A stretch of 64,000 nt of DNA, taken from the NCBI RefSeq assembly GCF_048128805.1, contig NC_135999.1, positions 14,168,190 through 14,232,189 on the forward strand, given 5' to 3'. The notes beneath the pieces are model-generated. The model was not told the DNA's origin, did not search any database, and was given only the letters and a program-made list of their open reading frames with translations. Numbering within the stretch: position 1 is the stretch's first letter; each line of letters begins with the position of its first letter. This DNA comes from Centroberyx gerrardi. Its lineage: Eukaryota > Chordata > Actinopteri > Beryciformes > Berycidae. Position numbers and translations under genes: made by a program. Below are positions 13,318 to 29,500 of the stretch, in pieces.

Positions 13318-14666
13318 CTTGTGTTGTATAATTACTTGCACTTCTTTAGTTGGAGTGTTTTGCACAGTATGTACAGCAGAACAGACTGTCTGCCATATCA
13401 GTACAATATTATTTTACCACTATTCATTGGAGAGATTCATAATAATCTCTAGAAAACTGTATTCATGTATGTTTGTTGTCATTGGTTTAACCCATTATTC
13501 TCATGTTAGTGCTGCTGCTTATACTAATAAATCAGTTTCTAAGAGAGTACAATCATCTCCACTGTAAGAAGCAAGAGGTTTTATTTCACCGTGATACTAA
13601 CGCTGGTCTCTCCGGGAAGCGAAGGGGCCCCCTCTGTTTTTCATCTGTGTCTGTGAGAAAGAGGCGTCTGGGAGTGATTTGAAGTGCACTGTGACCTGCT
13701 TGGCAACCGAGCCCTTAGGGTTGCTAATGTCAGTGCAGAGGATGTGAACGGCTCGGAAACACGGTGGGAATTTGATCCATATAACTCACTTGTTGTCTGT
13801 GTTGCCAAAAGAGGATCCCTGAAAGCACGGTTTGGTCATTATTTAGCTATGTTTTAGCCATGTCTCGGCTTGGAAGGGACACAGGATCATCTAGATTGTG
13901 CTCGTAAACAGTATAGTTATGGTCATAAGAGACAAGTTGAATCACAAGAAGTAGCTAAACACTAAGCTTTATTGCACTTGATACTTTATTTAATGCATTA
14001 AAAACAGGTTTCAACAAACGTCCATGTAAAGGTAACAACTCGTTTGTTTTTTTGTTTTTTTCTCCCTATTTCTTTCCCTTTTAATAGTTTATACTATAAT
14101 TATTTTATGTAGATTCATTAACCTATGACATGTATTTTAACTGTGACATCAACCTGCCAAGGGACAACAGATGAAAATTAGCCTGGTGGCTAAATCTGGC
14201 ATATTTACACGGTTTTAAATTAATTCAGAAAGTCTTGAATGCATTAGATAAAGTACTACTTGCATCAAGACTGAGTTTGTTGCAAGTTCTATTTGAGTGT
14301 AGCCAAGCACCTCACTAATCCCCTGTTCCCTCTAGCCTCTCATAAAAAGACAATTACCAGAACCATGTAATCCCATACACAAAGTTTAAAAAGCCCCAAG
14401 ATCAACAGAAGAGTATAAGAGCCACGGCTTTATCGGAAGTCAGCTTGTTATTTGTTTCAGTGGGTTGGTGATAAGTCTCAGATAGGTGATAATCTTTATG
14501 AAACTGTTCCATATTGCTCATATGAAACCACGCCACATTTTATATCAATCAGGCTCCAATAAGCCTGAAGAAACACTGAATTCCTCTCACAACTGTGTTT
14601 GCCAAGATATAACGTTCTGGTTTTATGAAGAGGAGAACAAAAACATAATTCATGTTTTTCCGGTCA
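11887..14666 (+). other. ednra 3' UTR and downstream non-coding sequence
   Basis: The first poly(A) signal AATAAA is at 12001-12006, about 115 bases after the stop. A second, CTAATAAATC, is near 13525, so a long 3' UTR is possible. The stretch includes a purine-rich block (about 12178-12230) and the TG repeat at 13245. No gene seen. Confidence 0.5.
13245..13316. repeat. (TG)n microsatellite
   Basis: TG run with T interruptions, possibly inside a long ednra 3' UTR. Confidence 0.95.
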
Positions 14667-14673
14667 AAGAGAG

Positions 14674-14718
<45 letters not shown>

Positions 14719-14722
14719 AGAA
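14667..14722. repeat. (GA)n microsatellite
   Basis: GA run that decays into AAAGAG units; polypurine on the + strand. Confidence 0.9.
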
Positions 14723-15308
14723 ACAGGATGGTTTTAGCTCTGTGGAATTTGGTGGGAACCTTGTTTCTTGCCAGCAGTGAATTGAATAAAGCTCAAAAGC
14801 AAATAACAGAGGACCTCAAAGGTCCAAAGAGCTCCTCCATGTAGAGCTTATTTAGAACAAGATGACTTATGCCCGGCCTCTTCTTTTGTTGTTACTAAAT
14901 ATGTTGAGGACCAATCGCTGTTCATGGCGAGGGCGATGGAGGGCTACTGTACAAGACCTTCTGAATTGAGAAACAAAGGAGAGCATTACATCATCTAACT
15001 GAGTCTAAACACATGCTTTGTGCTGCCATTCATTCTCAAGAAGATGCTTACAACACAATAACAGCGAGCCCTGCCCATTACTTGAACTATGAAGGAGTCG
15101 ATAATGAGAAATTGATTGATGGATGTATGCAAGCAAGCTAAAATAATGGGCTGAGTAACATGATTGAAACATTTTTACCTAAATACAACAAAATACAACA
15201 TAACAGCATGCCCTTGATTGTATTTTTAGTGCACTGTGGCTATTTTACAAGTTCTTTGTGGTTCTTTTTTTCTATTTCAGATCAAATTGAAACATTATTT
15301 GAGAGATA

Positions 15309-15706
15309 CACTACTAGTCAAAAGTTTGGACACACCTGATTGAAGGTACTGTGTTTTTTAATTCTCTTAAAGCCATTTTGATCTAAAGGCTTATGCTTAA
15401 ACGCTTGAAATTTGTTTCTTAGACAAATAATAGTAATACAAATAAATAAATAGTACTAATAAATAGTGAAGTTGATGCCTATATGAATTTCTTTCCAAAG
15501 CCTTTGCCTTTCCATCAAGGCAAAGGGAGGCTACTTTAAAGACTCTAAAATATAAGATAGTTTTGATTTGTTTAACACTTTTTTGGTCACTGCATAATTC
15601 CATTTGTGCTATTTCATAGTTTTGATGTCTTTACTATTATTCTAAAATGTGGAAAATAGTAAAAATAAAGAAAAATGTGCTGTGTCCAAACTTTTGACTG
15701 GTAGTG
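15309..15706. mobile_element. Tc1/mariner-type MITE, 398 bp, TA target duplication
   Basis: Begins CACTACTAGTCAAAAG and continues TTTGGACAC; ends with the inverted complement (about 27 bases, one or two mismatches). It is flanked by TA at 15307-15308 and 15707-15708, the Tc1/mariner target duplication. The inside is AT-rich with no transposase, so it is non-autonomous. The ends match a repeat I know as very common in teleosts. Confidence 0.85.
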
Positions 15707-17608
15707 TATATTAAACAACACACAACAAAATCCTGCACTAAACTAAAACTAAACTGGCACAGATACAACAAGGAAGTGTCTAATTTGTATCACAGACGCA
15801 GAAGTCGGTGCTTCCTTTTCTCAGACTTGTTTGTGTCTCTGAATTACACAGATGCTGTGAGGTAATGCGTCTTTGTGCAGACCAGTGAACACACACCGGG
15901 GTCGAGCTCCCTCATGCCATGGAAGTTAGATAAACTCTAAACGTAGATCTGATATTCCTGGAAACCAGTCTAAGCAGTGAAACAAAACGCACATTACATC
16001 TGTAATACCTAATGGAATTCTAATTCTAATGGAATTCTTCACACAAAGTAACCGAGAATAAACTTGATGGATAAAGTTAGGGTGATGCGGTTGTTGTTTC
16101 TTCAGACAATCGGATTGTCATGTTATATTTGTTTGTTATGGTGTGCATGGTGACCCAATCTGTCGTAGAAAGAATATCTGTACCATACAGCATCCAGTGT
16201 CAAGAAGGATCATTCTTCAAGAACTGGATCCATTCCTGATTGGAAATATTACTTCAGTGAACCATAAATAATTTGAATGTATGTCAATAGTTTACTAGTA
16301 GTTTATCTGCTATCTGAGGGGACTGGCTCCTCAGAGGGGTTATGGTGTCTCTCCTCCAAGATGTAAAATAGACATTTTCCATGTTGCTAATTCTGGTCCA
16401 TGGATGAAGGTTCTAATTGGTTGCTCTAGACTCGCAAAGCAACATTCCCTAAATGTATACTTGCTGCTTAAATACTATTCCAGCAACCACACCAACAGTT
16501 GTTACATTTAGGGAGGAGCTGTTGTAAACTGAAGCAGCTCTGTACTGTATCCGTATAGGGGCCAGTAAGGGTGCAGTAGGGAAGGCTTGAGGATAGAAAA
16601 CAGTTAGCCGCTGGACGAGCCCCTCCCGCCACCGGCCTGCACTGTGAACTGCAGGGAGGCGAACAACTAGGGCTGGTCTGAGGCTTTGTACAGGGTCTGA
16701 TAATAAATTATATCTTGTGTGTTCTTGAGCGTTTTCAGCTCAAGTGAATTCAGTGTCACCTAGTGGGACTCAGGCTCATTAAACAACAAAAGTACTCTTG
16801 TCATGTGTGGGCCCGTCTGGGGTCCCAAACCATACTTAAAGAAACTCTGAGCTACACATAGCTACAACTCTGAGCTTTGCTTAATTGTTTTCATATAACT
16901 AATGTTCATCCTGTATCACTTTGGAGAGCCTCTTATGAAAAAAATAATATTGTACTCCATTCTACTTTACTTGTGTTATTGTTGAGGAACAGATCAACTG
17001 AAGTGAGCGCCCTCGGTGAATTTGAACATTTCCTCAGACAAAGGCCCATGGCAGACGTATTAAGATAAATAAGTAATCGATGAATAATTGCAGACTTGTG
17101 TATTCCCATGACAAAGGAGGTGCACTTTGGTTGATACAGTATCTCTTGTCGCTAGTCAGGAATCAGACATTGCGTCTCCTCCTTTGTTGTTCATTGCTTA
17201 TACTTATTCCTCAGACCTGCTCATTTCATTTCTTTATATGTGCGTATCCTGCAAGGTAGATATGGATTGCTTCACTCTACAGGTAAGGCTGTGGACGTCA
17301 CATCCTTTATGCTCAAATATGTTTTGGGTCTGATCAAACAGAGCATATGTTCATCTACCCTGCCCTTACATGGCTGTATACTCTGTATGCCATTTTGCAC
17401 GGCAATCTCCTCCCGGCTATCCGCCATGGCACCCGCTTGCACGACTTGTGGCAAAGACTATCTCTAATTCATAAAAGCCAAAAGGATCAATTCAAAATTC
17501 ATGAACAATCTGTCCCGCAACAACCAGTGATTTCTGTGACTGTGGGGCAGTGGAGATATGGTGCAATAGAAAGGAAAGTTCTGCCTCCCCTCATTTTACA
17601 GGAAGATA

Positions 17609-17651
17609 TACACACACACACACACACACACACACCTACACACACACACAG
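17609..17651. repeat. (CA)n microsatellite
   Basis: CA run interrupted by CTA. Confidence 0.9.
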
Positions 17652-18596
17652 AATGAAAGAGGTATGAAGAAATGTTTCTTTTTGACAACTTTCGTCATAC
17701 TGGATTTTAATTTAATAAAAAATATCACAGAAACCTCGAAAAACAAGAGTTGAGTCCTGAACTCCCCGTATTCCCTTAAATACGACTGAACTATGCATGA
17801 TGATTATTTTGTTTTACAAGCCAGTCAATTCAGCATTTGACCTCATCGTGGAGAGGTTCCCACAGGGAGCCTATTTCATGTAAAACATCTCTAAAACTTC
17901 TTGTCATCGCTCGGAAAGCAATTGAGATAGACTACAAAGGGTTGTAAACGTTTTTAAGTTGCAGTTTTCCCGCGATTCTTGGTTTAGCTGTGAGAGATTG
18001 TTGATAAAAAGAACAGGCCTCTAATGATACAAAGCAGAGCTGTAAACTCTCATTTCAAACCACACAATGACTATAAATACTATAAAAATGACAACAATGA
18101 CTATTAAACTGCCAATTTTGAAGTACATTCTCATTTCATGCAAACAAAACGTTTGACTTACCACATGGGGGAATGTTTGTTTTGACATACCAGTTATTCT
18201 CACTTTGCTAAAGTTGACTGAACCTGAAAATTATGAAACACATGAAATACATATTTTAAGTGACTAACCTAAAATTCCACATTCCAGAAATAATAAAATG
18301 CATTGTGTAATGTGAAGGACGCAACCCACTGAACTTTATTGTTACTTTTGAAGATGGATGAATGTCTTCTGCAGCCAATTTAAAGGTTATAAAGGAATTA
18401 GATTGATATATTGGTTTGCTGATATATCAGACTGATATGGGCCTTCTACTAAAAATTGGATATAGGCCGGTGTCATCCAACTTTGATATGATATATGATA
18501 CTGTATATTTATTGTATAAGTGATCAATACCACACTGATTGTCTGATTTAACAGATTCCTCACAAATATGCATGGATATGTAACATGTAATCCAAA

Positions 18597-18659
18597 TTCT
18601 TCTTCTTCTTCTTATAATAATAATTATTATTATTATCATTATCATTAGGCTATCATTAT

Positions 18660-18698
<39 letters not shown>

Positions 18699-18720
18699 CG
18701 TCATCATTGTTGTTGTTATT
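18597..18720. repeat. Compound trinucleotide microsatellite (TTC, ATT, GTT)
   Basis: TTC units, then TAA/ATT units, then about twelve GTT units, with ATC spacers. This is a mosaic of trinucleotide repeats in one short tract, 90 bases before the palindromic MITE. Confidence 0.9.
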
Positions 18721-18811
18721 ACCCTGGCAGCATGAAGGTAGTCAAATTTAAAGATACTGAATATTGACAAGTTTCAATCCAAAAATACTGATATTGGTGT
18801 AGGCCTTCAAC

Positions 18812-19113
18812 GGTAACACTTTACAATAAGGGTTAGTTAATGCTTAATAAGCATTAACTAACCCTTAATTAACAGTTAACTAATGTGTAATTTACTAATG
18901 GTGTTCATGTTAACTAAGGTATTAATTTATACATTATTTAATAGTTTATAAAGATGACTATTAAATAGTGTATAAATTAATACCTTAGTTAACATGAACA
19001 CCATTAGCAAATGATTACCAGACACATTAGTTAACTGTTAATTAAGGGTTAGTTAATACTTATTAAGCATTAACTAACCCTTAACTTAGTGACCCTTATT
19101 GTAAAGTGTTACC
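18812..19113. mobile_element. Palindromic MITE, 302 bp, 8-bp target duplication (hAT-like)
   Basis: Starts GGTAACACTTTACAATAAGG and ends with its inverted complement. Nearly the whole element folds on itself: the TTAGTTAATGCTTAATAAGC, GTTAACTAATG and GGTGTTCATGTTAAC blocks recur inverted on the right. Exact 8-bp duplication CCTTCAAC at 18804-18811 and 19114-19121. That duplication length is typical of the hAT superfamily. No coding capacity. Confidence 0.85.
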
Positions 19114-20089
19114 CCTTCAACAATTCATATGGGTTGAACTCAATACTGAAAGTTGAAGAGGAAATCTATTTTAAAACAGAATTTACATATTTTATTCCTC
19201 TGATCTTTGACAGTTCGACCCAAATTTGTGAACATGGACAAATCTCCTTTAAAAGTGGAAACCAAAGAACCAAGACCGTAATCAATGATTTTATCAAGAG
19301 ACAAAGTTTGTAATCCAACAACAATGACAGGATGTACTAGACACTATGCAATATCTCTGATTGGTTTCCAAATAGGCCTATAAAGACTCATAGCTGTTTA
19401 TCACTGTTACTTCTAAAGAACATAAGGTTAGTGCCAAAGTACAATATACAGCTTTAATACTTTTTTTAGGCTATGAAATGACGATAAGTACCGTGGTTTT
19501 GTGGTGGATTGTTTTAACTAGGCCTACTGTCACGCCCGTAGGCTACTTAATGGCTATGTAATACTTAACAATGAATCTGAACCAGTTCTCTTTGGTATTG
19601 AACATTACATCATGCCCCCTTTTCCCCGCCTGACTTGCACCTTTATGAAAGCTTTTGCAGGCCTTAAAGATGCTGTTTGAAGGTCTTTAAATAGTTTAGC
19701 ATTACCTGTGAATCGTAATTAAAACCATCTATTTGCTGGCAGCATTTTTAATACAAGCAGGGACAGGCTAACTTGAGAAGTAAGACCAACCAAAATGTAA
19801 AGGGTTTTTCATAAAGGGTTGGGTAAACTCTGATCTGTAAGTAGGCTTTAATCAATAAGGAACATGGTATGACTATGAGCACGAGAGAAATAATTTTGAA
19901 AACTTTGTATTCATATTTGTGCATCAACATTAAATCACTGACTAAATGGCAGATAACTTCAATAACGTTCAGGTTTGGAAATCTGACAATTCTTATTTCA
20001 CATTGCCATCTGGTGGCCAAAATGGGGATCGTGATGGTCAACGAGAATGCAGACCAACCGAACTAGCCACAACCTACAGCGGCTGTGAA

Positions 20090-20723
20090 CCTTCGAGACG
20101 AAACTCTGTTCATTGATTGGCAATTCATTTTGTAACCACCAATCAGATAGGTTGTAGGCGGGAGCACATTTGAAGCCAACAGGAAGTACACCTATTGACA
20201 GCAATTACTTGTTTGAAAACTTCAGCTACAAACGCAAAACGACTAGAAAGACTGTTTCTATGTACAGTCAGTTGATTGATACTTTATTGTAGACCTATAT
20301 TTCATTACTTTGACCCGGCAGTTAGTGTACGTTAGGCTACAGACTTTCGGTAGTTGAGACAGCATGGATCAACATTATCACGAGTTGTTTACATGGTGAA
20401 TCAGCTGGCAGGCTAACGTTAGCGAACTAGCTTGACAAAGTCGCCTGTCTTATGATCAGACAGTTATCCAGCAGCTGTAACGTTATATCCTTATGAATGA
20501 AACGTAACATTAGTCAAGTACCTGAGCATGACAGAACTACCGTTTTAGGTCGCTCTGTTTTCAGTAGCATTAAGCGGTTGAACCCTCAACGTTGTAAGGC
20601 TGAATGTGTCGAGCGTTAGCAAGGCTTAGCTAGCAATATACCGTAACCCAAGTGTTAGACAAGTTAAATTCCTGGTCAGTAACCTGCGGACAGCTTTAAA
20701 GGCTTCAAAGCTTCTTCATAAAG
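20090..20723 (+). promoter_or_regulatory. tmem184c: Putative tmem184c promoter and 5' UTR
   Basis: Contains two opposed CCAAT boxes about 25 bases apart (GATTGG at about 20116 and CCAATCAG at about 20139), as in many TATA-less housekeeping promoters. Upstream of the start codon there is no clear TATA box. The transcription start is not determinable from the sequence. Confidence 0.4.
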
Positions 20724-24414
<3,691 letters not shown>

Positions 24415-26582
24415 CTGATCATCATGGCTAGCACTGCGAAGAGACTCTACCAGACGTGGTTGGGCAGGACCCAATTATAGCCTTGCTGTTTCCCTCCAGA
24501 CATTATTTTACTAATCCAACATTACCAGAACAAAACTAGTGAGTATTGTAAAAAAGCACATTAACCGGGCGATAGTAGACAATCGCCCACAAATGCAAAT
24601 CCAGATGGACCTCTCTGTCAATGACAGCTCCAAGAATGTTCATTGAAGGTATGGCACCACATGATCATGAATTTGTAGAGATTTAGCATTTTATGCAATT
24701 TTTGTTGTACTGCAGAATTACTGTGGCTAAGTATGATATAACTTACTTGTTTTATATTCATTGTAATTGGGCAAGACTTATGGTCCAGTTTCACAGTTAG
24801 CGGAGTCTTAAGGTGTGTCCCAAAGCTCCAAAGATCACGCCTTTCCTGCAAGACCTGGAAACCCAGTGTTTGTGCTGCCATGTTGCCTGCTCTCCCAACA
24901 GCTGGGGAGACGAGAGGCTACTTAACACCTCTGTAAGTCTCTTTCAGGGTAGCAAGCACAGGTATATCTTCTCCCAAGTACAGTACAAGATTGTTTGACA
25001 TGTGGTCAGCATCGCTCAGTCATGTCATGCTCTCAAAATGTGAGATGATTCAATTTTTAAAATACGAACCTTCAAGATTGTTATTTAACACAATATCTTG
25101 ATACATAGTGTATGTGTATATGTTTTGATACATAGTGCTTTTAGGGGACATCTATTGACATGAGCAATCATTAATTGAAATCTATGCTAAAGCACATAAG
25201 CTCTCACATAAGTGGTTGTGAGGAAGGGGATGAAAAGAGCAGTAGCAAAAAGTTTTTGGGATGCACGCTAAGACTAACCTGATTTTCAATGGAGGAATTA
25301 ACCGGGGGGGGAAATAGTTCAGAGCTAGGCCATGTCTGTCAAATAAGTGCATGTGGCAAAGCCTGTTTAAAGATGATCAATACACTTATGTCTTTATTGC
25401 CTGTGCGACACCACTATAAAATCAGAAATCATGCAATGTATTTCCTAAGGGTTTGACCGGTTACTATAACTGTGGTCAAAGCCGTGAATCAACTGACACA
25501 ATTTAGACTGAAGACTGTACAAAAAGCACATGCTTGTAATGTCCTGATACTAATGCTGTACAGCTCTCACTCTAGGGTTTAATCAAATATTAGTCACTAG
25601 TCTCAGATGCCTTGTTCTTCTATGTGCCGTGGAACTAGTCTGTCCACTACAACTTAGCATTTATATCCCCAGGATCCGTCTCATTTGACAAGGTGTTTTT
25701 CTCCCTCCATTTTAGCTGGAATACCAGTGCATCTACCTAAGCCATTTATTTTCCCCCACATCTTAAAGGGTTTTTCCAATTTTATTTGTCATTGTGAGTG
25801 ACATTGATTTGTGCAGGGATATTGATTGACACATTTACTGTACAGTGTAGGATATCGGTTGGTGTCAATATCTACATCAGTGTATCATACCAGCAACATA
25901 ATCTGCATTGTGTGCAGCTAGAGTATGTTGCATTGCCTTACTGACACGATTTTGTTTTTTCAAAATATTAAAGCTGACAGGGTTAGATCAGATCAGATGT
26001 AACCTCCACTTCTGAGATGGCAAAAGTCTCAGACATTTTCTCATCTCATCTTTCAATAAATCAGATTCACCATGTTAGATTTTTTTTTGCTTGCATTTAT
26101 TTAAAAAAAAAAAGTCACATTCATGCTACAATGCTTTTTTTAAATTGGCCCTTGCCTCAATAATCAAGGGACAAATATAATAGATTAAGTACAACTTATA
26201 AATGTCCTAAGATCATATAGCAAACATTTATAAATAAAAACTTACTTGAAGGTTCATTGTTATAAATGCTTTAGTTTTGATGAACTTCTGACCTAGTCAA
26301 GGTTCCCACTGTTTGGGGTTAGAGGGTTTTAGGGGTTGTGTAGGGATCTACTCAGCCTCAAAACAGGGATCCCATGTGTCTGGGAAAACTTGGAAATTTG
26401 AAGACTAGCTTTACACTTATGGAAAATGACAATAGGGAGAATCGTAAACTTTCATAACAGAGAGGGACTGTACGGCATTTACTGCACTCCCTTATGTGCT
26501 AATAGCTTCAATTTGATCTAGGAATGACATGTATGAAAATGAAACAAGCAGCAACACTATAATGTAGGGGACTGTTCCATCA
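24415..26582. other. Convergent 3' flanks of tmem184c and prmt9
   Basis: The stop codons of the two genes face each other 2.2 kb apart. A + strand poly(A) signal AATAAA lies at 26055-26060. A minus-strand AATAAA (TTTATT on +) lies at 26097-26102. If both are used the two transcripts would overlap or abut around 26.05-26.1 kb. No other gene was seen. Confidence 0.5.
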
Positions 26583-29500
26583 TTACTCCCCGGGCCCAGG
26601 CTCATTCTGTATATGGGCCGATATGGAGATGCTGCTCTTGTGGAGCTGCACAGCGAGGCAGACCCAGTCCCCTGCTCTCACGTCCAGAGGCTGGTGCAGC
26701 ACCACCGCCGCCTGCTTCCAGTGGGAGTCCTGGCTGAGGGTGCTGATGCTGATCTCCGGGTCCAGGTGGATCTGGTACCAGAAGGGGACTGCCGTCACCC
26801 GGCCTGAAGAGGTAGCCTGGACCTGGGGAACAAAGATCAGGCCTTAAAAAGATATTTCATTGACATAACTAATATAACTCTTTTTGGCATATCCCCCATG
26901 TGGGTGTAGGAACATCAGCTACTGATGCGGTCTGTACCCATTACTGTTATAAGTCAATGGTTTTGTTTTGCTTCCGTTACTTTAAAAACCACACCTCTGA
27001 CACATGCACAAGTGGGGTAAAATCTTAAATCTCTTAAAATTGTTTTGGGAAAGACATTTTTACTTTTGCAAATTTAAATAGTAGGTTTAGTGCTGAATAA
27101 AGGACCCCAGTATAATGTTAGAAGGTACAAGTGAAAATTATTGTTATTTCTTGGGATTTGAGATGAGAAAGATCTCTGGAACTGCAGATGACAGTCTTTA
27201 TTTATGAGTCATCGTGTCTAGATCTTTTTTTTAGTCTATGGTCTAGACAAAGCAACCGCTGCAGCTTTGAATTTGTTGTACGTCGGGCAACTTTATGAAT
27301 ATGAAAAATCCTAATAGGGCTGCAATATATACACAACATTTAGGACGAGGTTGGTGCAGGTTGGTGCGCAGTATGCTCACATGCCAGGAAGCAGCTTTCC
27401 ATATGTAGTGGCTAAGTTAAATAAATTAATAATATTTTGTTCAGCAGTTCTCTCAGTTGCAAAACTACGCTACCAAAGCACTTTGGTGTTATCAGGGAGT
27501 CTCCCCACCAAAGCACCTGTAAAGTGCACTTGTTTGAGAATAAATGCTGGTTTTATATGTTTATTAGGCAAATGTATGCCCTACCTTGACTTCTCTGTTA
27601 GTGTAGTTGGCATTGGAGTCCATAAGGTCCAGAATAAAGAGCTCAGCAGACTCACTGAGATGCCTGCACTCCAGTGTGGAGAAGTCCAGAAACACATGGA
27701 CTGGTACCTAAAGCAGACGGGAATACAAGATTAGTAATTCAAATACACGGTTAGCTGCAGGTGGGCAGCAGTTATCAATATTGATAAGAAAAAGGGATCT
27801 TGAGAGAGTTGCTACATATTATTTGCACTCTTTTGCAGACTTACTAGGATGTTTTGAGAACATGAATCTGAAGTTGCTAATTTCTGCTCAGTGAAAATGT
27901 GGCATGAGCACAGATTTGGACAAAGGCTTTAGATGAAGGGTTGAGAACTCAAAGAAAAGCCGGATGAACTGCAGTGTATTAGATGTTATGCTGAAGCTGG
28001 AAATGGACTTGCTCTTATCAGATTCTGAATGATTGATAGTCGACGTTAGCACTGTTGCCTACTATTTATAAGCAACCAGCTATTATCAAAAAGTGCACCT
28101 GCCTGCAAAATTGTAGTCTTTCTTACAAACCAATATTTATCCACATCAGTGTCCATCGCTAGTGTCAGCAGGCATTCACTCAGTCAGCGATCAATGCTTG
28201 GAAACTAATCTTCGACCTCAAACTCTTCAAAACCTGAGACAGGCATTGGGCCGCTGACTCAAAAGCTGGGGGAGCAATCAAGTGGCAGCACAGAAAGTGT
28301 CACTGTTGCTTTACTATAGAACAAAAGAATCTTTCCTCCTCCCTGTCACAGTTGTGAAGATCTCAGAGCCTGCTGTTTGATGTGCTTGATGTAATGTGTA
28401 CTGATGGATTCAGGTAGGAATGTCCTGGGCCAAGCTGTGTGTTCTCTTGTGTGACAGTTGTGCTAGAAAGTGCCCTCCACTGAGGGCTTCAAAGACGACA
28501 TCTGTTAAAACAAACTACCGTCCCGTGAGGGGCCTGCGAAATTAGAGCACAAACATGATGCCGAGAAAAAAAAAAACAACAACAATTTCCAGACCAAATA
28601 AAGAAAAAGAATTCAAAAGGATATGTCAGCTCCTATAACGCAGCCGGAAAGCACACATGAAAGAGAAGCAAGGAACAGAAAACACAGTCCTGGACCTTGG
28701 TATTGCAAGTGAAATACCTTTTCAACAAAAAACAACCCATACGTAACGATAAAAAAACTGGATGTAAAATCATCCTTTGAATATATTAGGCATGTATATT
28801 AAAAGTCGATCGAGGTTATCCTTTCAATTCTGTAGACGTATATACTTTGTGGGATAACAAGAAGGCTTCAGGAAATGTGAGGAATTTTTTTTTTTTTTAC
28901 TTTTTCATTATTGCAATGTGTCAATCATATTAAACAAACCCCCCAGGGCAACATATTTGTCTCTACAGGGCAGTCCTTTGAATATGAATGACGCAAGCTT
29001 ACAAACACAGCATCTGTGGAAACTGTCAATATTGACTATTGCATCAGTAACATGAGACAGAATACGAGATGCGAGTGGCTTGAGACGTGCAAGAGGAAGA
29101 TTTTGCAACTTGTGTCATGAAGAAAGAAGTTTGGAGTTGACTGTTGATTTTATTTCTATTTTGTGCTTTTCTATGATTTCCTTTAATAAAGTTACACTAC
29201 TACTAGTGATACTGCAAAATGCGGTCATTGGCGTGCAGTACGAAGAGGCAGAGCGCCACCTGCGGACCCAAGAGAAAATAAAACACCGGCTCCTGCCGAT
29301 GCTTAGTGCATTCTCCGTTGATATTTCTATCACTGAGATTTTGAGGGGGCCAAATAATAGCGTAAAATATTAGATTAGAAAGGGATCACTGGCACAATGG
29401 CACAGCCCTAGATCAAACCCTGCACTGGCTACATAAAACATGAGATCGGAAGTTAAGATCTTTACATGCAAAGTAGATCCGTATGTAGGAATACTCACAG

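Larger units (their letters stand above)
14723..20089. other. ednra-tmem184c intergenic region
   Basis: No coding exon with family resemblance was found. Recognisable content is two MITEs (15309-15706 and 18812-19113), a CA run (17609-17651) and a trinucleotide cluster (18597-18720), each listed separately. The rest is AT-rich unique-looking sequence with short spurious reading frames only. Confidence 0.6.

Noticed and set aside
27351-27734. 127-codon + strand frame
   Set aside because: Its right half is the antisense of prmt9 exon 27585-27707, which has splice sites and family match.
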